DNA of 64,000 nucleotides from Acanthosepion lycidas (lineage: Eukaryota; Mollusca; Cephalopoda; Sepiida; Sepiidae): NCBI GenBank assembly GCA_963932145.1, contig OZ010580.1:4212634-4276633 (forward strand). Direction: 5' to 3'. Made by a program: the position numbers and the translations under genes. Below the pieces are notes generated by a model. The model was not told where the DNA came from. It did no database searches and was given only the letters and a program-made list of their open reading frames with translations. Positions 1 to 9,842 of the stretch are shown here, in pieces (within the stretch, counting starts at the first letter, position 1; each line of letters opens with the position of its first letter).

Positions 1-1326
1 ATAAATCAACTTTGATCACTGGATATAAAATATACAATTATAAATTGTTTCATCTTTCTAGAAAGTATATCTATACATTGACGTTTATAAGGAAGTTGGG
101 ATGGAAAACACTGAGTAATGAATAAATGAACATTTCGATAATCAAGTCTTTATTTAATAACGGCCAAGACGTAGTAAAATAAACGCTGGAAATTTCAATA
201 CGCTTAAAACCGACTTTTGCTTTGCAATAGGGACTCGTATCACACAACGAATTTTCAAGTTGCGATGATTATACAAACTTTTGCAAGAAATTAGGCCAAA
301 ATATGGAACGAAAAATTAACTGTTAAATGGAATTCATGTTTTATCACGATGAAAAACGTGTCAATTAAATGAGAATGAGAATAAAATCTTTCATGTCTGC
401 CGGTTGAATATGAAATGATTTTTTGTCGAATTACACAGGTTTTAGCAATTATAAAAGAAAAGCGAAGTGAAAAAATTCAAAGAAAGTAACACCACGTCTA
501 CTATAATATGAGGTTACTTGAATAGATCAATATGTCAGAATATATGCAAAGAAATAATTTCGCCAGCGATTGGAAGGAGAGTAACTGACTTACGCTCAGT
601 AAAATGATATTCGTGATAATAGCAATTTCAAAACAATGATGATGTTATACTTATTCAACTATTATTTATGTTTCGATAAAAGTTCATTGCATCTTTACAA
701 ATATGTGACAAGAGATAAAAACTGAAAATCATACAAAACTTTAAGAGGAAATGAGTCGGGTTTCGTTGTCTCCAGAGCAAGCACTGAAATGAATTCATTA
801 TAACTGGCGAGTCACACAAGCACACCAACACGCAACACTTGTAGGGTAAAAATATGTATTCCGACAAAGGTTTTCCTTCTTAATGTTCGACGTGATAGGA
901 AACGAGAAAATGTGCAACAGAAGTCTATCATATTAAGAGGAGACACGTGCGTGTAATTTTAACGCGGGAATGAATGGAAGGGCATGGATTTGCCGCTTAT
1001 GGGGCGGAATGAAATATTCAGTAAAAAAACAAACAAACATACGCGCACGAGAGACATCATGTACTATATACCGTCAGATTATCACAATTTATCGTGTCGC
1101 TTGTATTGTGTGAAGTTGAAAAATCTTTTCGACGGTGCGAAAATTATAGAAAACAATATTGGATATAAAATAATGAAAATTGTTGTTTATCTCGGTGTAG
1201 AAATTTTCGACTACTTCGATGTTGTTTGTACTCAGTAGTAATGTATATTCGATAGGAAATAAAAGTAATGAAACAGTCTGTTTGACTGCTTGTTAAATAA
1301 AGGCTCATTTAAGAGTTTTGCAAATC
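1..1326. other. Long spacer L1 (partial), family F2, no gene seen
   Basis: This is the right-hand part of a long spacer whose tRNA lies outside the window. It carries the F2 markers: TTATCACAAT near 1080 and the 2-bp deletion giving AAACAGTCTG near 1271. It has a private G at 1302, at the end of the AT-rich motif upstream of the 5S gene. I see no coding or RNA gene. Confidence 0.8.
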
Positions 1327-1445
1327 GTTTACGGCCATATCACGTTGAACACACCGGTTCTCGTCCGATCACCGAAGTTAAGCAACGTCGAGCCTGGTCA
1401 GTACTTGGATGGGTGACCGCTTGGGAATACCAGGTGCTGTAAGTG
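1327..1445 (+). rRNA. 5S rRNA: 5S ribosomal RNA (U1), consensus copy
   Basis: The gene encodes the 5S RNA of the large ribosomal subunit and is transcribed by Pol III. The sequence starts GTTTACGGCC and ends GCTGTAAGTG. The first nine bases pair with positions 110-118 to form helix I, with G-U wobbles. ACGTTG (16-21) pairs with CAACGT (57-62) as helix II. CCTGGT (67-72) pairs with ACCAGG (103-108). The loop GTGA at 87-90 resembles a GNRA tetraloop. The internal promoter falls at the usual places: A box about 1376-1390, intermediate element about 1393-1398 and C box about 1406-1423. A T5 terminator follows two bases downstream. The ends were set by helix I pairing and are uncertain by one or two bases. 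This copy has the sequence found in 19 of the 32 genes. Confidence 0.97.
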
Positions 1446-1446
1446 C

Positions 1447-1451
1447 TTTTT
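1447..1451 (+). terminator. Pol III terminator of 5S (T5)
   Basis: A run of five T lies directly after the mature 3' end, as expected for Pol III termination. The same run follows every 5S copy. Five copies have a 22-bp insertion after it, which adds further T runs. Confidence 0.85.
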
Positions 1452-1779
1452 CTTCGAACCTTCAAATATTCACTAATTTTCGACGCTTTCACTATCTACT
1501 ACTACATTTCTAACATAGAGATTTTGATTTGCTAAAATTTCCTTTAAATTTAAATTTTTTTTACGAAAAAATACAAAACATTGGCACTGCATTGTTTTAG
1601 TCAAACAAATAAGACACGGATAATTCGAAAAATCTTGCCTCGATAAATTTATCAGGAACGGAATTCGAGTATCACATCTCTTCAAATGGCACACGTAGAA
1701 TCGAAGAACAACACTGATGAAAGCTGAAGGGCTTAAGAGACATCAGCATGTGGTCAAACGTAAGCGATCTGAGAGACAC

Positions 1780-1797
1780 CTTTTACTGGATTAAAAG
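1780..1797. terminator. Convergent hairpin with T4 on both strands
   Basis: CTTTTA (1780-1785) and TAAAAG (1792-1797) form a 6-bp stem around CTGGAT. On the minus strand the TTTT at 1793-1796 is the first T4 run downstream of the tRNA, leaving a 36-nt trailer. On the plus strand the TTTT at 1781-1784 could stop 5S read-through. The Pol III terminator role is inferred from the T4 run; the palindrome itself is seen directly. In U20 and U25 a C-to-A change extends the stem to 7 bp. Confidence 0.55.
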
Positions 1798-1832
1798 ATT
1801 GCACGACAACACATTGGTGGTGACTACAACAT

Positions 1833-1890
1833 TGCATCGGCCGGGCCGCCCGCGTGGCAGGCGAGCATTCTACCACTGAACCACCGATGC
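1833..1890 (-). pseudogene. tRNA-Gly(GCC) pseudogene (U1), 13-bp T-arm deletion
   Basis: The acceptor stem GCATCGG/CCGATGC, D arm with A box TGGTTCAGTGG, and anticodon arm with CTGCCAC loop are all intact. Thirteen bases are missing from the T arm, leaving 58 bp instead of 71. The deletion lies between two CCGGG direct repeats that are the two strands of the T stem. It removes the T loop, one stem strand and the B box GGTTCGATTCC. Without a B box, TFIIIC binding and transcription should be lost, and any RNA could not fold as a tRNA. The same deletion occurs in nine other copies. Unlike most of them, this unit has T8 rather than T7 upstream and TAAGGACG beside the 5' end. Confidence 0.93.
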
Positions 1891-1917
1891 TAAGGACGTA
1901 CGCAGTAGCTCGTCTCT

Positions 1918-1937
1918 TCATATTTTTAATTTTATTA
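1918..1937 (-). promoter_or_regulatory. AT-rich, TATA-like element upstream of tRNA-Gly
   Basis: Read on the minus strand, an AAAAATATGA motif sits about 28-37 bases before the tRNA 5' end, within a longer A/T stretch. It is kept in every unit. Upstream TATA-like boxes help some invertebrate tRNA genes, so a promoter role is possible, but conservation here may only reflect homogenisation. Confidence 0.3.
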
Positions 1938-3264
1938 TGTATTTTTCAGTCAGAAATATCACGAATGGATAAATCAACTTTGATCACTGGATATAAAATA
2001 TACAATTATAAATTGTTTCATCTTTCTAGAAAGTATATCTATACATTGACGTTTATAAGGAAGTTGGGATGGAAAACACTGAGTAATGAATAAATGAACA
2101 TTTCGATAATCAAGTCTTTATTTAATAACGGCCAAGACGTAGTAAAATAAACGCTGGAAATTTCAATACGCTTAAAACCGACTTTTGCTTTGCAATAGGG
2201 ACTCGTATCACACAACGAATTTTCAAGTTGCGATGATTATACAAACTTTTGCAAGAAATTAGGCCAAAATATGGAACGAAAAATTAACTGTTAAATGGAA
2301 TTCATGTTTTATCACGATGAAAAACGTGTCAATTAAATGAGAATGAGAATAAAATCTTTCATGTCTGCCGGTTGAATATGAAATGATTTTTTGTCGAATT
2401 ACACAGGTTTTAGCAATTATAAAAGAAAAGCGAAGTGAAAAAATTCAAAGAAAGTAACACCACGTCTACTATAATATGAGGTTACTTGAATAGATCAATA
2501 TGTCAGAATATATGCAAAGAAATAATTTCGCCAGCGATTGGAAGGAGAGTAACTGACTTACGCTCAGTAAAATGATATTCGTGATAATAGCAATTTCAAA
2601 ACAATGATGATGTTATACTTATTCAACTATTATTTATGTTTCGATAAAAGTTCATTGCATCTTTACAAATATGTGACAAGAGATAAAAACTGAAAATCAT
2701 ACAAAACTTTAAGAGGAAATGAGTCGGGTTTCGTTGTCTCCAGAGCAAGCACTGAAATGAATTCATTATAACTGGCGAGTCACACAAGCACACCAACACG
2801 CAACACTTGTAGGGTAAAAATATGTATTCCGACAAAGGTTTTCCTTCTTAATGTTCGACGTGATAGGAAACGAGAAAATGTGCAACAGAAGTCTATCATA
2901 TTAAGAGGAGACACGTGCGTGTAATTTTAACGCGGGAATGAATGGAAGGGCATGGATTTGCCGCTTATGGGGCGGAATGAAATATTCAGTAAAAAAACAA
3001 ACAAACATACGCGCACGAGAGACATCATGTACTATATACCGTCAGATTATTACAATTTATCGTGTCGCTTGTATTGTGTGAAGTTGAAAAATCTTTTCGA
3101 CGGTGCGAAAATTATAGAAAACAATATTGGATATAAAATAATGAAAATTGTTGTTTATCTCGGTGTAGAAATTTTCGACTACTTCGATGTTGTTTGTACT
3201 CAGTAGTAATGTATATTCGATAGGAAATAAAAGTAATGAAACAATGTCTGTTTGACTGCTTGTT

Positions 3265-3272
3265 AAATAAAA
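3265..3272 (+). promoter_or_regulatory. TATA-like AAATAAAA at -32 to -25 of 5S
   Basis: The motif lies at a fixed distance from the 5S start in every unit, except that U1 ends in G. Upstream TATA-like elements near -25 to -30 contribute to 5S transcription in some invertebrates and fungi. The function here is inferred from position only. Confidence 0.4.
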
Positions 3273-3296
3273 GCTCATTTAAGAGCTTTGCAAATC

Positions 3297-3415
3297 GTTT
3301 ACGGCCATATCACGTTGAACACACCGGTTCTCGTCCGATCACCGAAGTTAAGCAACGTCGAGCCTGGTCAGTACTTGGATGGGTGATCGCTTGGGAATAC
3401 CAGGTGCTGTAAGTG
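3297..3415 (+). rRNA. 5S rRNA: 5S ribosomal RNA (U2), C91T variant
   Basis: Full length with C91 changed to T (position 3387) in the C-box region. It turns the G86-C91 pair that closes the GTGA loop into a G-U wobble. The same change occurs only in U13 and U17, always with the variant tRNA downstream, a T9 run, and AAGAGCTTTGC before the gene. It is probably still folded. Confidence 0.96.
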
Positions 3416-3803
3416 CTTTTTCTTCGAACCTTCAAATATTCACTAATTTTCGACGCTTTCACTATCTACTACTACATTTCTAACATAGAGATTTTGATTT
3501 GCTAAAATTTCCTTTAAATTTAAATTTTTTTTTACGAAAAAATACAAAACATTGGCACTGCATTGTTTTAGTCAAACAAATAAGACACGGATAATTCGAA
3601 AAATCTTGCCTCGATAAATTTATCAGGAACGGAATTCGAGTATCACATCTCTTCAAATGGCACACGTAGAATCGAAGAACAACACTGATGAAAGCTGAAG
3701 GGCTTAAAAGACATCAGCATGTGGTCAAACGTAAGCGATCTGAGAGACACCTTTTACTGGATTAAAAGATTGCACGACAACACATTGGTGGTGCCTACAA
3801 CAT

Positions 3804-3874
3804 TGCATCGGCCGGGAATCGAACCCGGGCCGCCCGCGTGGCAGGCGTGCATTCTACCATTGAACCACCGATGC
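3804..3874 (-). tRNA. tRNA-Gly(GCC): tRNA-Gly(GCC) (U2), variant with anticodon-stem mismatch
   Basis: Full length (71 nt) with acceptor, T arm, B box and GCC anticodon intact. There are two substitutions from the window consensus: G15 to A in the D loop (A box TGGTTCAATGG) and U28 to A in the anticodon stem. The second replaces a U28-G42 wobble with an A-G mismatch. A15 may also weaken the tertiary pair with base 48. The flanks carry linked changes (GTGCCTAC downstream, GTACCC upstream). The copy may be transcribed, but its stability is uncertain. Present only in U2, U13 and U17. Confidence 0.9.
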
Positions 3875-5276
3875 TAGCGACGTACCCAGTAGCTCGTCTC
3901 TTCATATTTTTAATTTTATTATGTATTTTTCAGTCAGAAATATCACGAATGGATAAATCAACTTTGATCACTGGATATAAAATATACAATTATAAATTGT
4001 TTCATCTTTCTAGAAAGTATATCTATACACTGACGTTTATAAGGAAGTTGGGATGGAAAACACTGAGTAATGAATAAATGAACATTTCGATAATCAAGTC
4101 TTTATTTAATAACGGCCAAAAATAAACGCTGGAAATTTCAATACGCTTAAAACCGACTTTTGCTTTGCAATAGGGACTCGTATCACACAACGAATTTTCA
4201 AGTTGCGATGATTATACAAACTTTTGCAAGAAATTAGGCCAAAATATGGAACGAAAAATTAACTGTTAAATGGAATTCATGTTTTATCACGATGAAAAAC
4301 GTGTCAATTAAATGAGAATGAGAATAAAATCTTTCATGTCTGCCGGTTGAATATGAAATGATTTTTTGTCGAATTACACAGGTTTTAGCAATTATAAAAG
4401 AAAAGCGAAGTGAAAAAATTCAAAGAAAGTAACACCACGTCTACTATAATATGAGGTTACTTGAATAGTTCAATTCAATATGTCAGAATATATGCAAAGA
4501 AATAATTTCGCCAGCGATTGGAAGGAGAGTAACTGACTCACGCTCAGTAAAATGATATTCGTGATAATAGCAATTTCAAAACAATGATGATGTTATACTT
4601 ATTCAACTATTATTTATGTTTCGATAAAAGTTCATTGCATCTTTACAAATATGTGACAAGAGATAAAAACTGAAAATCATACAAAACTTTAAGAGGAAAT
4701 GAGTCGGGTTTCGTTGTCTCCAGAGCAAGCACTGAAATGAATTCATTATAACTGGCGAGTCACACAAGCACACCAACACGCAACACTTGTAGGGTAAAAA
4801 TATGTATTCCGACAAAGGTTTTCCTTCTTAATGTTCGACGTGATAGGAAACGAGAAAATGTGCAACAGAAGTCTATCATATTAAGAGGAGACACGTGCGT
4901 GTAATTTTAACGCGGGAATGAATGGAAGGGCATGGATTTGCCGCTTATGGGGCGGAATGAAATATTCAGTGAAAAAACAAACAAACATACGCGCACGAGA
5001 GACATCATGTACTATATACCGTCAGATTATTACAATTTATCGTGTCGCTTGTATTGTGTGAAGTTGAAAAATCTTTTCGACGGTGCGAAAATTATAGAAA
5101 ACAATATTGGATATAAAATAATGAAAATTGTTGTTTATCTCGGTGTAGAAATTTTCGACTACTTCGATGTTGTTTGTACTCAGTAGTAATGTATATTCGA
5201 TAGGAAATAAAAGTAATGAAACAATGTCTGTTTGACTGCTTGTTAAATAAAAGCTCATTTAAGAGTTTTGCAAATC
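3875..5276. other. Long spacer L3, family F1 (1402 bp), no gene seen
   Basis: It has the 9-bp deletion (GGCCAAAAATAAACG near 4116), the 5-bp insertion (TTCAATTCAAT near 4469), CTATACACTG and CTGACTCACG. A GTGAAAA variant near 4969 is shared only with L18. Confidence 0.75.
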
Positions 5277-5395
5277 GTTTACGGCCATATCACGTTGAAC
5301 ACACCGGTTCTCGTCCGATCACCGAATTTAAGCAACGTCGAGCCTGGTCAGTACTTGGATGGGTGACCGCTTGGGAATACCAGGTGCTGTAAGTG
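5277..5395 (+). rRNA. 5S rRNA: 5S ribosomal RNA (U3), G51T variant
   Basis: Full length with G51 changed to T at 5327, giving GAATTTAAGC in the A-box region. As I recall, Drosophila 5S has A at this position, so the site tolerates change. Confidence 0.96.
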
Positions 5396-5782
5396 CTTTT
5401 TCTTCGAACCTTCAAATATTCACTAATTTTCGACGCTTTCACTATCTACTACTACATTTCTAACATAGAGATTTTGATTTGCTAAAATTTCCTTTAAATT
5501 TAAATTTTTTTTACGAAAAAATACAAAACATTGGCACTGCATTGTTTTAGTCAAACAAATAAGACACGGATAATTCGAAAAATCTTGCCTCGATAAATTT
5601 ATCAGGAACGGAATTCGAGTATCACATCTCTTCAAATGGCACACGTAGAATCGAAGAACAACACTGATGAAAGCTGAAGGGCTTAAGAGACATCAGCATG
5701 TGGTCAAACGTAAGCGATCTGAGAGACACCTTTTACTGGATTAAAAGATTGCACGACAACACATTGGTGGTGACTACAACAT

Positions 5783-5853
5783 TGCATCGGCCGGGAATCG
5801 AACCCGGGCCGCCCGCGTGGCAGGCGAGCATTCTACCACTGAACCACCGATGC
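5783..5853 (-). tRNA. tRNA-Gly(GCC): tRNA-Gly(GCC) (U3), canonical copy
   Basis: This tRNA decodes GGC/GGU glycine codons. The gene is 71 nt including an encoded A73. The acceptor stem is GCATCGG/CCGATGC with seven pairs. The A box is TGGTTCAGTGG. The anticodon stem CTCGC/GCGGG holds the loop CTGCCAC with anticodon GCC. The T stem CCGGG/CCCGG encloses TTCGATT, and the B box is GGTTCGATTCC. There is no intron and no encoded CCA, as expected for a eukaryotic nuclear gene. It faces the 5S gene. The first T4 on its strand is in the hairpin 36 bases past the 3' end. Nineteen of the 32 copies have this sequence. Confidence 0.97.
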
Positions 5854-7264
5854 TAGCGACGTACGCAGTAGCTCGTCTCTTCATATTTTTAATTTTATTA
5901 TGTATTTTTCAGTCAGAAATATCACGAATGGATAAATCAACTTTGATCACTGGATATAAAATATACAATTATAAATTGTTTCATCTTTCTAGAAAGTATA
6001 TCTATACATTGACGTTTATAAGGAAGTTGGGATGGAAAACACTGAGTAATGAATAAATGAACATTTCGATAATCAAGTCTTTATTTAATAACGGCCAAGA
6101 CGTAGTAAAATAAACGCTGGAAATTTCAATACGCTTAAAACCGACTTTTGCTTTGCAATAGGGACTCGTATCACACAACGAATTTTCAAGTTGCGATGAT
6201 TATACAAACTTTTGCAAGAAATTAGGCCAAAATATGGAAGGAAAAATTAACTGTTAAATGGAATTCATGTTTTATCACGATGAAAAACGTGTCAATTAAA
6301 TGAGAATGAGAATAAAATCTTTCATGTCTGCCGGTTGAATATGAAATGATTTTTTGTCGAATTACACAGGTTTTAGCAATTATAAAAGAAAAGCGAAGTG
6401 AAAAAATTCAAAGAAAGTAACACCACGTCTACTATAATATGAGGTTACTTGAATAGATCAATTCAATATGTCAGAATATATGCAAAGAAATAATTTCGCC
6501 AGCGATTGGAAGGAGAGTAACTGACTTACGCTCAGTAAAATGATATTCGTGATAATAGCAATTTCAAAACAATGATGATGTTATACTTATTCAACTATTA
6601 TTTATGTTTCGATAAAAGTTCATTGCATCTTTACAAATATGTGACAAGAGATAAAAACTGAAAATCATACAAAACTTTAAGAGGAAATGAGTCGGGTTTC
6701 GTTGTCTCCAGAGCAAGCACTGAAATGAATTCATTATAACTGGCGAGTCACACAAGCACACCAACACGCAACACTTGTAGGGTAAAAATATGTATTCCGA
6801 CAAAGGTTTTCCTTCTTAATGTTCGACGTGATAGGAAACGAGAAAATGTGCAACAGAAGTCTATCATATTAAGAGGAGACACGTGCGTGTAATTTTAACG
6901 CGGGAATGAATGGAAGGGCATGGATTTGCCGCTTATGGGGCGGAATGAAATATTCAGTAAAAAAACAAACAAACATACGCGCACGAGAGACATCATGTAC
7001 TATATACCGTCAGATTATTACAATTTATCGTGTCGCTTGTATTGTGTGAAGTTGAAAAATCTTTTCGACGGTGCGAAAATTATAGAAAACAATATTGGAT
7101 ATAAAATAATGAAAATTGTTGTTTATCTCGGTGTAGAAATTTTCGACTACTTCGATGTTGTTTGTACTCAGTAGTAATGTATATTCGATAGGAAATAAAA
7201 GTAATGAAACAATGTCTGTTTGACTGCTTGTTAAATAAAAGCTCATTTAAGAGTTTTGCAAATC
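5854..7264. other. Long spacer L4, family F4a (1411 bp), no gene seen
   Basis: It has the 5-bp insertion giving ATCAATTCAATATG near 6458 and the private ATGGAAGGAAAA at 6234. L20 shares both at a shift of 31,703 bp. Confidence 0.75.
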
Positions 7265-7383
7265 GTTTACGGACATATCACGTTGAACACACCGGTTCTC
7301 GTCCGATCACCGAAGTTAAGCAACGTCGAGCCTGGTCAGTACTTGGATGGGTGACCGCTTGGGAATACCAGGTGCTGTAAGTG
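7265..7383 (+). rRNA. 5S rRNA: 5S ribosomal RNA (U4), C9A variant with extended terminator
   Basis: Full length with C9 changed to A at 7273, which breaks the C9-G110 pair at the inner end of helix I. The same change is in U20 and U24. A 22-bp insertion follows the T5 terminator. Confidence 0.95.
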
Positions 7384-7389
7384 CTTTTT

Positions 7390-7411
7390 GCTTCTTTTGT
7401 CTGTGCTTTTT
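7390..7411 (+). repeat. 22-bp insertion in the 5S terminator (U4)
   Basis: The insertion follows the first T5 run and contains a T4 run and a second GTGCTTTTT, so the 3' flank reads T5, T4, T5. It looks like an imperfect duplication of the terminator. Effects on termination are unknown; it could act as backup. Confidence 0.85.
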
Positions 7412-7792
7412 CTTCGAACCTTCAAATATTCACTAATTTTCGACGCTTTCACTATCTACTACTACATTTCTAACATAGAGATTTTGATTTGCTAAAATTT
7501 CCTTTAAATTTAAATTTTTTTTACGAAAAAATACAAAACATTGGCACTGCATTGTTTTAGTCAAACAAATAAGACACGGATAATTCGAAAAATCTTGCCT
7601 CGATAAATTTATCAGGAACGGAATTCGAGTATCACATCTCTTCAAATGGCACACGTAGAATCGAAGAACAACACTGATGAAAGCTGAAGGGCTTAAGAGA
7701 CATCAGCATGTGGTCAAACGTAAGCGATCTGAGAGACACCTTTTACTGGATTAAAAGATTGCACGACAACACATTGGTGGTGACTACAACAT

Positions 7793-7863
7793 TGCATCGG
7801 CCGGGAATCGAACCCGGGCCGCCCGCGTGGCAGGCGAGCATTCTACCACTGAACCACCGATGC
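7793..7863 (-). tRNA. tRNA-Gly(GCC): tRNA-Gly(GCC) (U4), canonical copy
   Basis: Intact 71-nt gene identical to the canonical copy in U3. Its distance from 5S is 22 bp longer because of the terminator insertion. Confidence 0.96.
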
Positions 7864-9265
7864 TAGCGACGTACGCAGTAGCTCGTCTCTTCATATTTTT
7901 AATTTTATTATGTATTTTTCAGTCAGAAATATCACGAATGGATAAATCAACTTTGATCACTGGATATAAAATATACAATTATAAATTGTTTCATCTTTCT
8001 AGAAAGTATATCTATACACTGACGTTTATAAGGAAGTTGGGATGGAAAACACTGAGTAATGAATAAATGAACATTTCGATAATCAAGTCTTTATTTAATA
8101 ACGGCCAAAAATAAACGCTGGAAATTTCAATACGCTTAAAACCGACTTTTGCTTTGCAATAGGGACTCGTATCACACAACGAATTTTCAAGTTGCGATGA
8201 TTATACAAACTTTTGCAAGAAATTAGGCCAAAATATGGAACGAAAAATTAACTGTTAAATGGAATTCATGTTTTATCACGATGAAAAACGTGTCAATTAA
8301 ATGAGAATGAGAATAAAATCTTTCATGTCTGCCGGTTGAATATGAAATGATTTTTTGTCGAATTACACAGGTTTTAGCAATTATAAAAGAAAAGCGAAGT
8401 GAAAAAATTCAAAGAAAGTAACACCACGTCTACTATAATATGAGGTTACTTGAATAGTTCAATTCAATATGTCAGAATATATGCAAAGAAATAATTTCGC
8501 CAGCGATTGGAAGGAGAGTAACTGACTCACGCTCAGTAAAATGATATTCGTGATAATAGCAATTTCAAAACAATGATGATGTTATACTTATTCAACTATT
8601 ATTTATGTTTCGATAAAAGTTCATTGCATCTTTACAAATATGTGACAAGAGATAAAAACTGAAAATCATACAAAACTTTAAGAGGAAATGAGTCGGGTTT
8701 CGTTGTCTCCAGAGCAAGCACTGAAATGAATTCATTATAACTGGCGAGTCACACAAGCACACCAACACGCAACACTTGTAGGGTAAAAATATGTATTCCG
8801 ACAAAGGTTTTCCTTCTTAATGTTCGACGTGATAGGAAACGAGAAAATGTGCAACAGAAGTCTATCATATTAAGAGGAGACACGTGCGTGTAATTTTAAC
8901 GCGGGAATGAATGGAAGGGCATGGATTTGCCGCTTATGGGGCGGAATGAAATATTCAGTAAAAAAACAAACAAACATACGCGCACGAGAGACATCATGTA
9001 CTATATACCGTCAGATTATTACAATTTATCGTGTCGCTTGTATTGTGTGAAGTTGAAAAATCTTTTCGACGGTGCGAAAATTATAGAAAACAATATTGGA
9101 TATAAAATAATGAAAATTGTTGTTTATCTCGGTGTAGAAATTTTCGACTACTTCGATGTTGTTTGTACTCAGTAGTAATGTATATTCGATAGGAAATAAA
9201 AGTAATGAAACAATGTCTGTTTGACTGCTTGTTAAATAAAAGCTCATTTAAGAGTTTTGCAAATC
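7864..9265. other. Long spacer L5, family F1 (1402 bp), no gene seen
   Basis: It has the F1 markers (9-bp deletion near 8105, 5-bp insertion near 8457, CTATACACTG, CTGACTCACG) and lacks the GTGAAAA variant of L3. Confidence 0.75.
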
Positions 9266-9384
9266 GTTTACGGCCATATCACGTTGAACACACCGGTTCT
9301 CGTCCGATCACCGAATTTAAGCAACGTCGAGCCTGGTCAGTACTTGGATGGGTGACCGCTTGGGAATACCAGGTGCTGTAAGTG
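9266..9384 (+). rRNA. 5S rRNA: 5S ribosomal RNA (U5), G51T variant
   Basis: Full length with G51T at 9316. The unit is linked to CTGTGAGAC near 9708 and TAAGGACG beside the tRNA, a haplotype shared with U7, U18 and U21. Confidence 0.96.
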
Positions 9385-9771
9385 CTTTTTCTTCGAACCT
9401 TCAAATATTCACTAATTTTCGACGCTTTCACTATCTACTACTACATTTCTAACATAGAGATTTTGATTTGCTAAAATTTCCTTTAAATTTAAATTTTTTT
9501 TACGAAAAAATACAAAACATTGGCACTGCATTGTTTTAGTCAAACAAATAAGACACGGATAATTCGAAAAATCTTGCCTCGATAAATTTATCAGGAACGG
9601 AATTCGAGTATCACATCTCTTCAAATGGCACACGTAGAATCGAAGAACAACACTGATGAAAGCTGAAGGGCTTAAGAGACATCAGCATGTGGTCAAACGT
9701 AAGCGATCTGTGAGACACCTTTTACTGGATTAAAAGATTGCACGACAACACATTGGTGGTGACTACAACAT

Positions 9772-9842
9772 TGCATCGGCCGGGAATCGAACCCGGGCCG
9801 CCCGCGTGGCAGGCGAGCATTCTACCACTGAACCACCGATGC
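9772..9842 (-). tRNA. tRNA-Gly(GCC): tRNA-Gly(GCC) (U5), canonical copy
   Basis: Intact gene. The 5' flank has TAAGGACG in place of TAGCGACG on the plus strand. Confidence 0.96.

Larger units (their letters stand above)
1446..1832. other. Convergent spacer between 5S and tRNA-Gly (U1), no gene seen
   Basis: This interval of about 388 bp separates the 3' ends of the two RNA genes. It holds a T run of 8 (7 or 9 in other units), the 5S terminator and the hairpin at 1780-1797. The T-run length changes break any reading frame across it, so it is noncoding. The equivalent interval in the other units has the same content, and differences are listed with the RNA genes. Confidence 0.8.
1891..3296. 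other. Long spacer L2, family F3 (1406 bp), reference description
   Basis: This AT-rich spacer leads from the tRNA 5' end to the next 5S gene. Its landmarks are the 9-bp indel site (about 2136-2144), the site where F1 and F4a gain 5 bp (about 2494-2499), a small ACTGA/TCAGT inverted repeat (2552-2568), an A-rich AAAC run (about 2991-3007), and the 2-bp site deleted in F2 (about 3243-3245). The longest open frame is 84 codons on plus, and indels in other units shift or destroy it. I found no match to U1, U2, U4, U5, U6 or a spliced leader by eye. Confidence 0.75.

Noticed and set aside
655..867. Recurring minus-strand frame of 70 codons (MSEYIFLPYK...)
   Set aside because: Present in each monomer by homogenisation. 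No domain, no expression signal, and the codon pattern looks like AT-rich spacer.
984..1238. Recurring plus-strand frame of 84 codons beginning MDLPLMGRN in most spacers
   Set aside because: It recurs only because the array is homogenised. The 5-bp insertion in L6, L8, L22 and L24 shifts the frame, with no compensation. No recognisable domain.
1473..1694. Minus-strand frame of 73 codons (MCHLKRCD...) in the convergent spacer
   Set aside because: The T7/T8/T9 run changes its frame: T9 units truncate it and T7 units lose it. That is not protein-coding behaviour.
1780..1797. Resemblance of CCTTTTACT to loop 1 of U5 snRNA
   Set aside because: Only about nine bases match. No U5 stem, Sm site or 3' hairpin is found around it.
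2540..2570. GACTTACGC in a small hairpin as a possible U1 5' end or spliced-leader donor
   Set aside because: The U1 sequence continues ACCTG, which is absent. No Sm site follows, and F1 spacers have CTCAC here.
3057..3278. Minus-strand frame of 73 codons (MSFYLTSSQ...) upstream of 5S
   Set aside because: The 2-bp deletion in every F2 spacer removes its start, and it overlaps other frames. Treated as chance.
3838..4077. Plus-strand frame of 79 codons beginning at GTG inside the tRNA
   Set aside because: It is the complement of tRNA-Gly read into the spacer. A shadow of the RNA gene.
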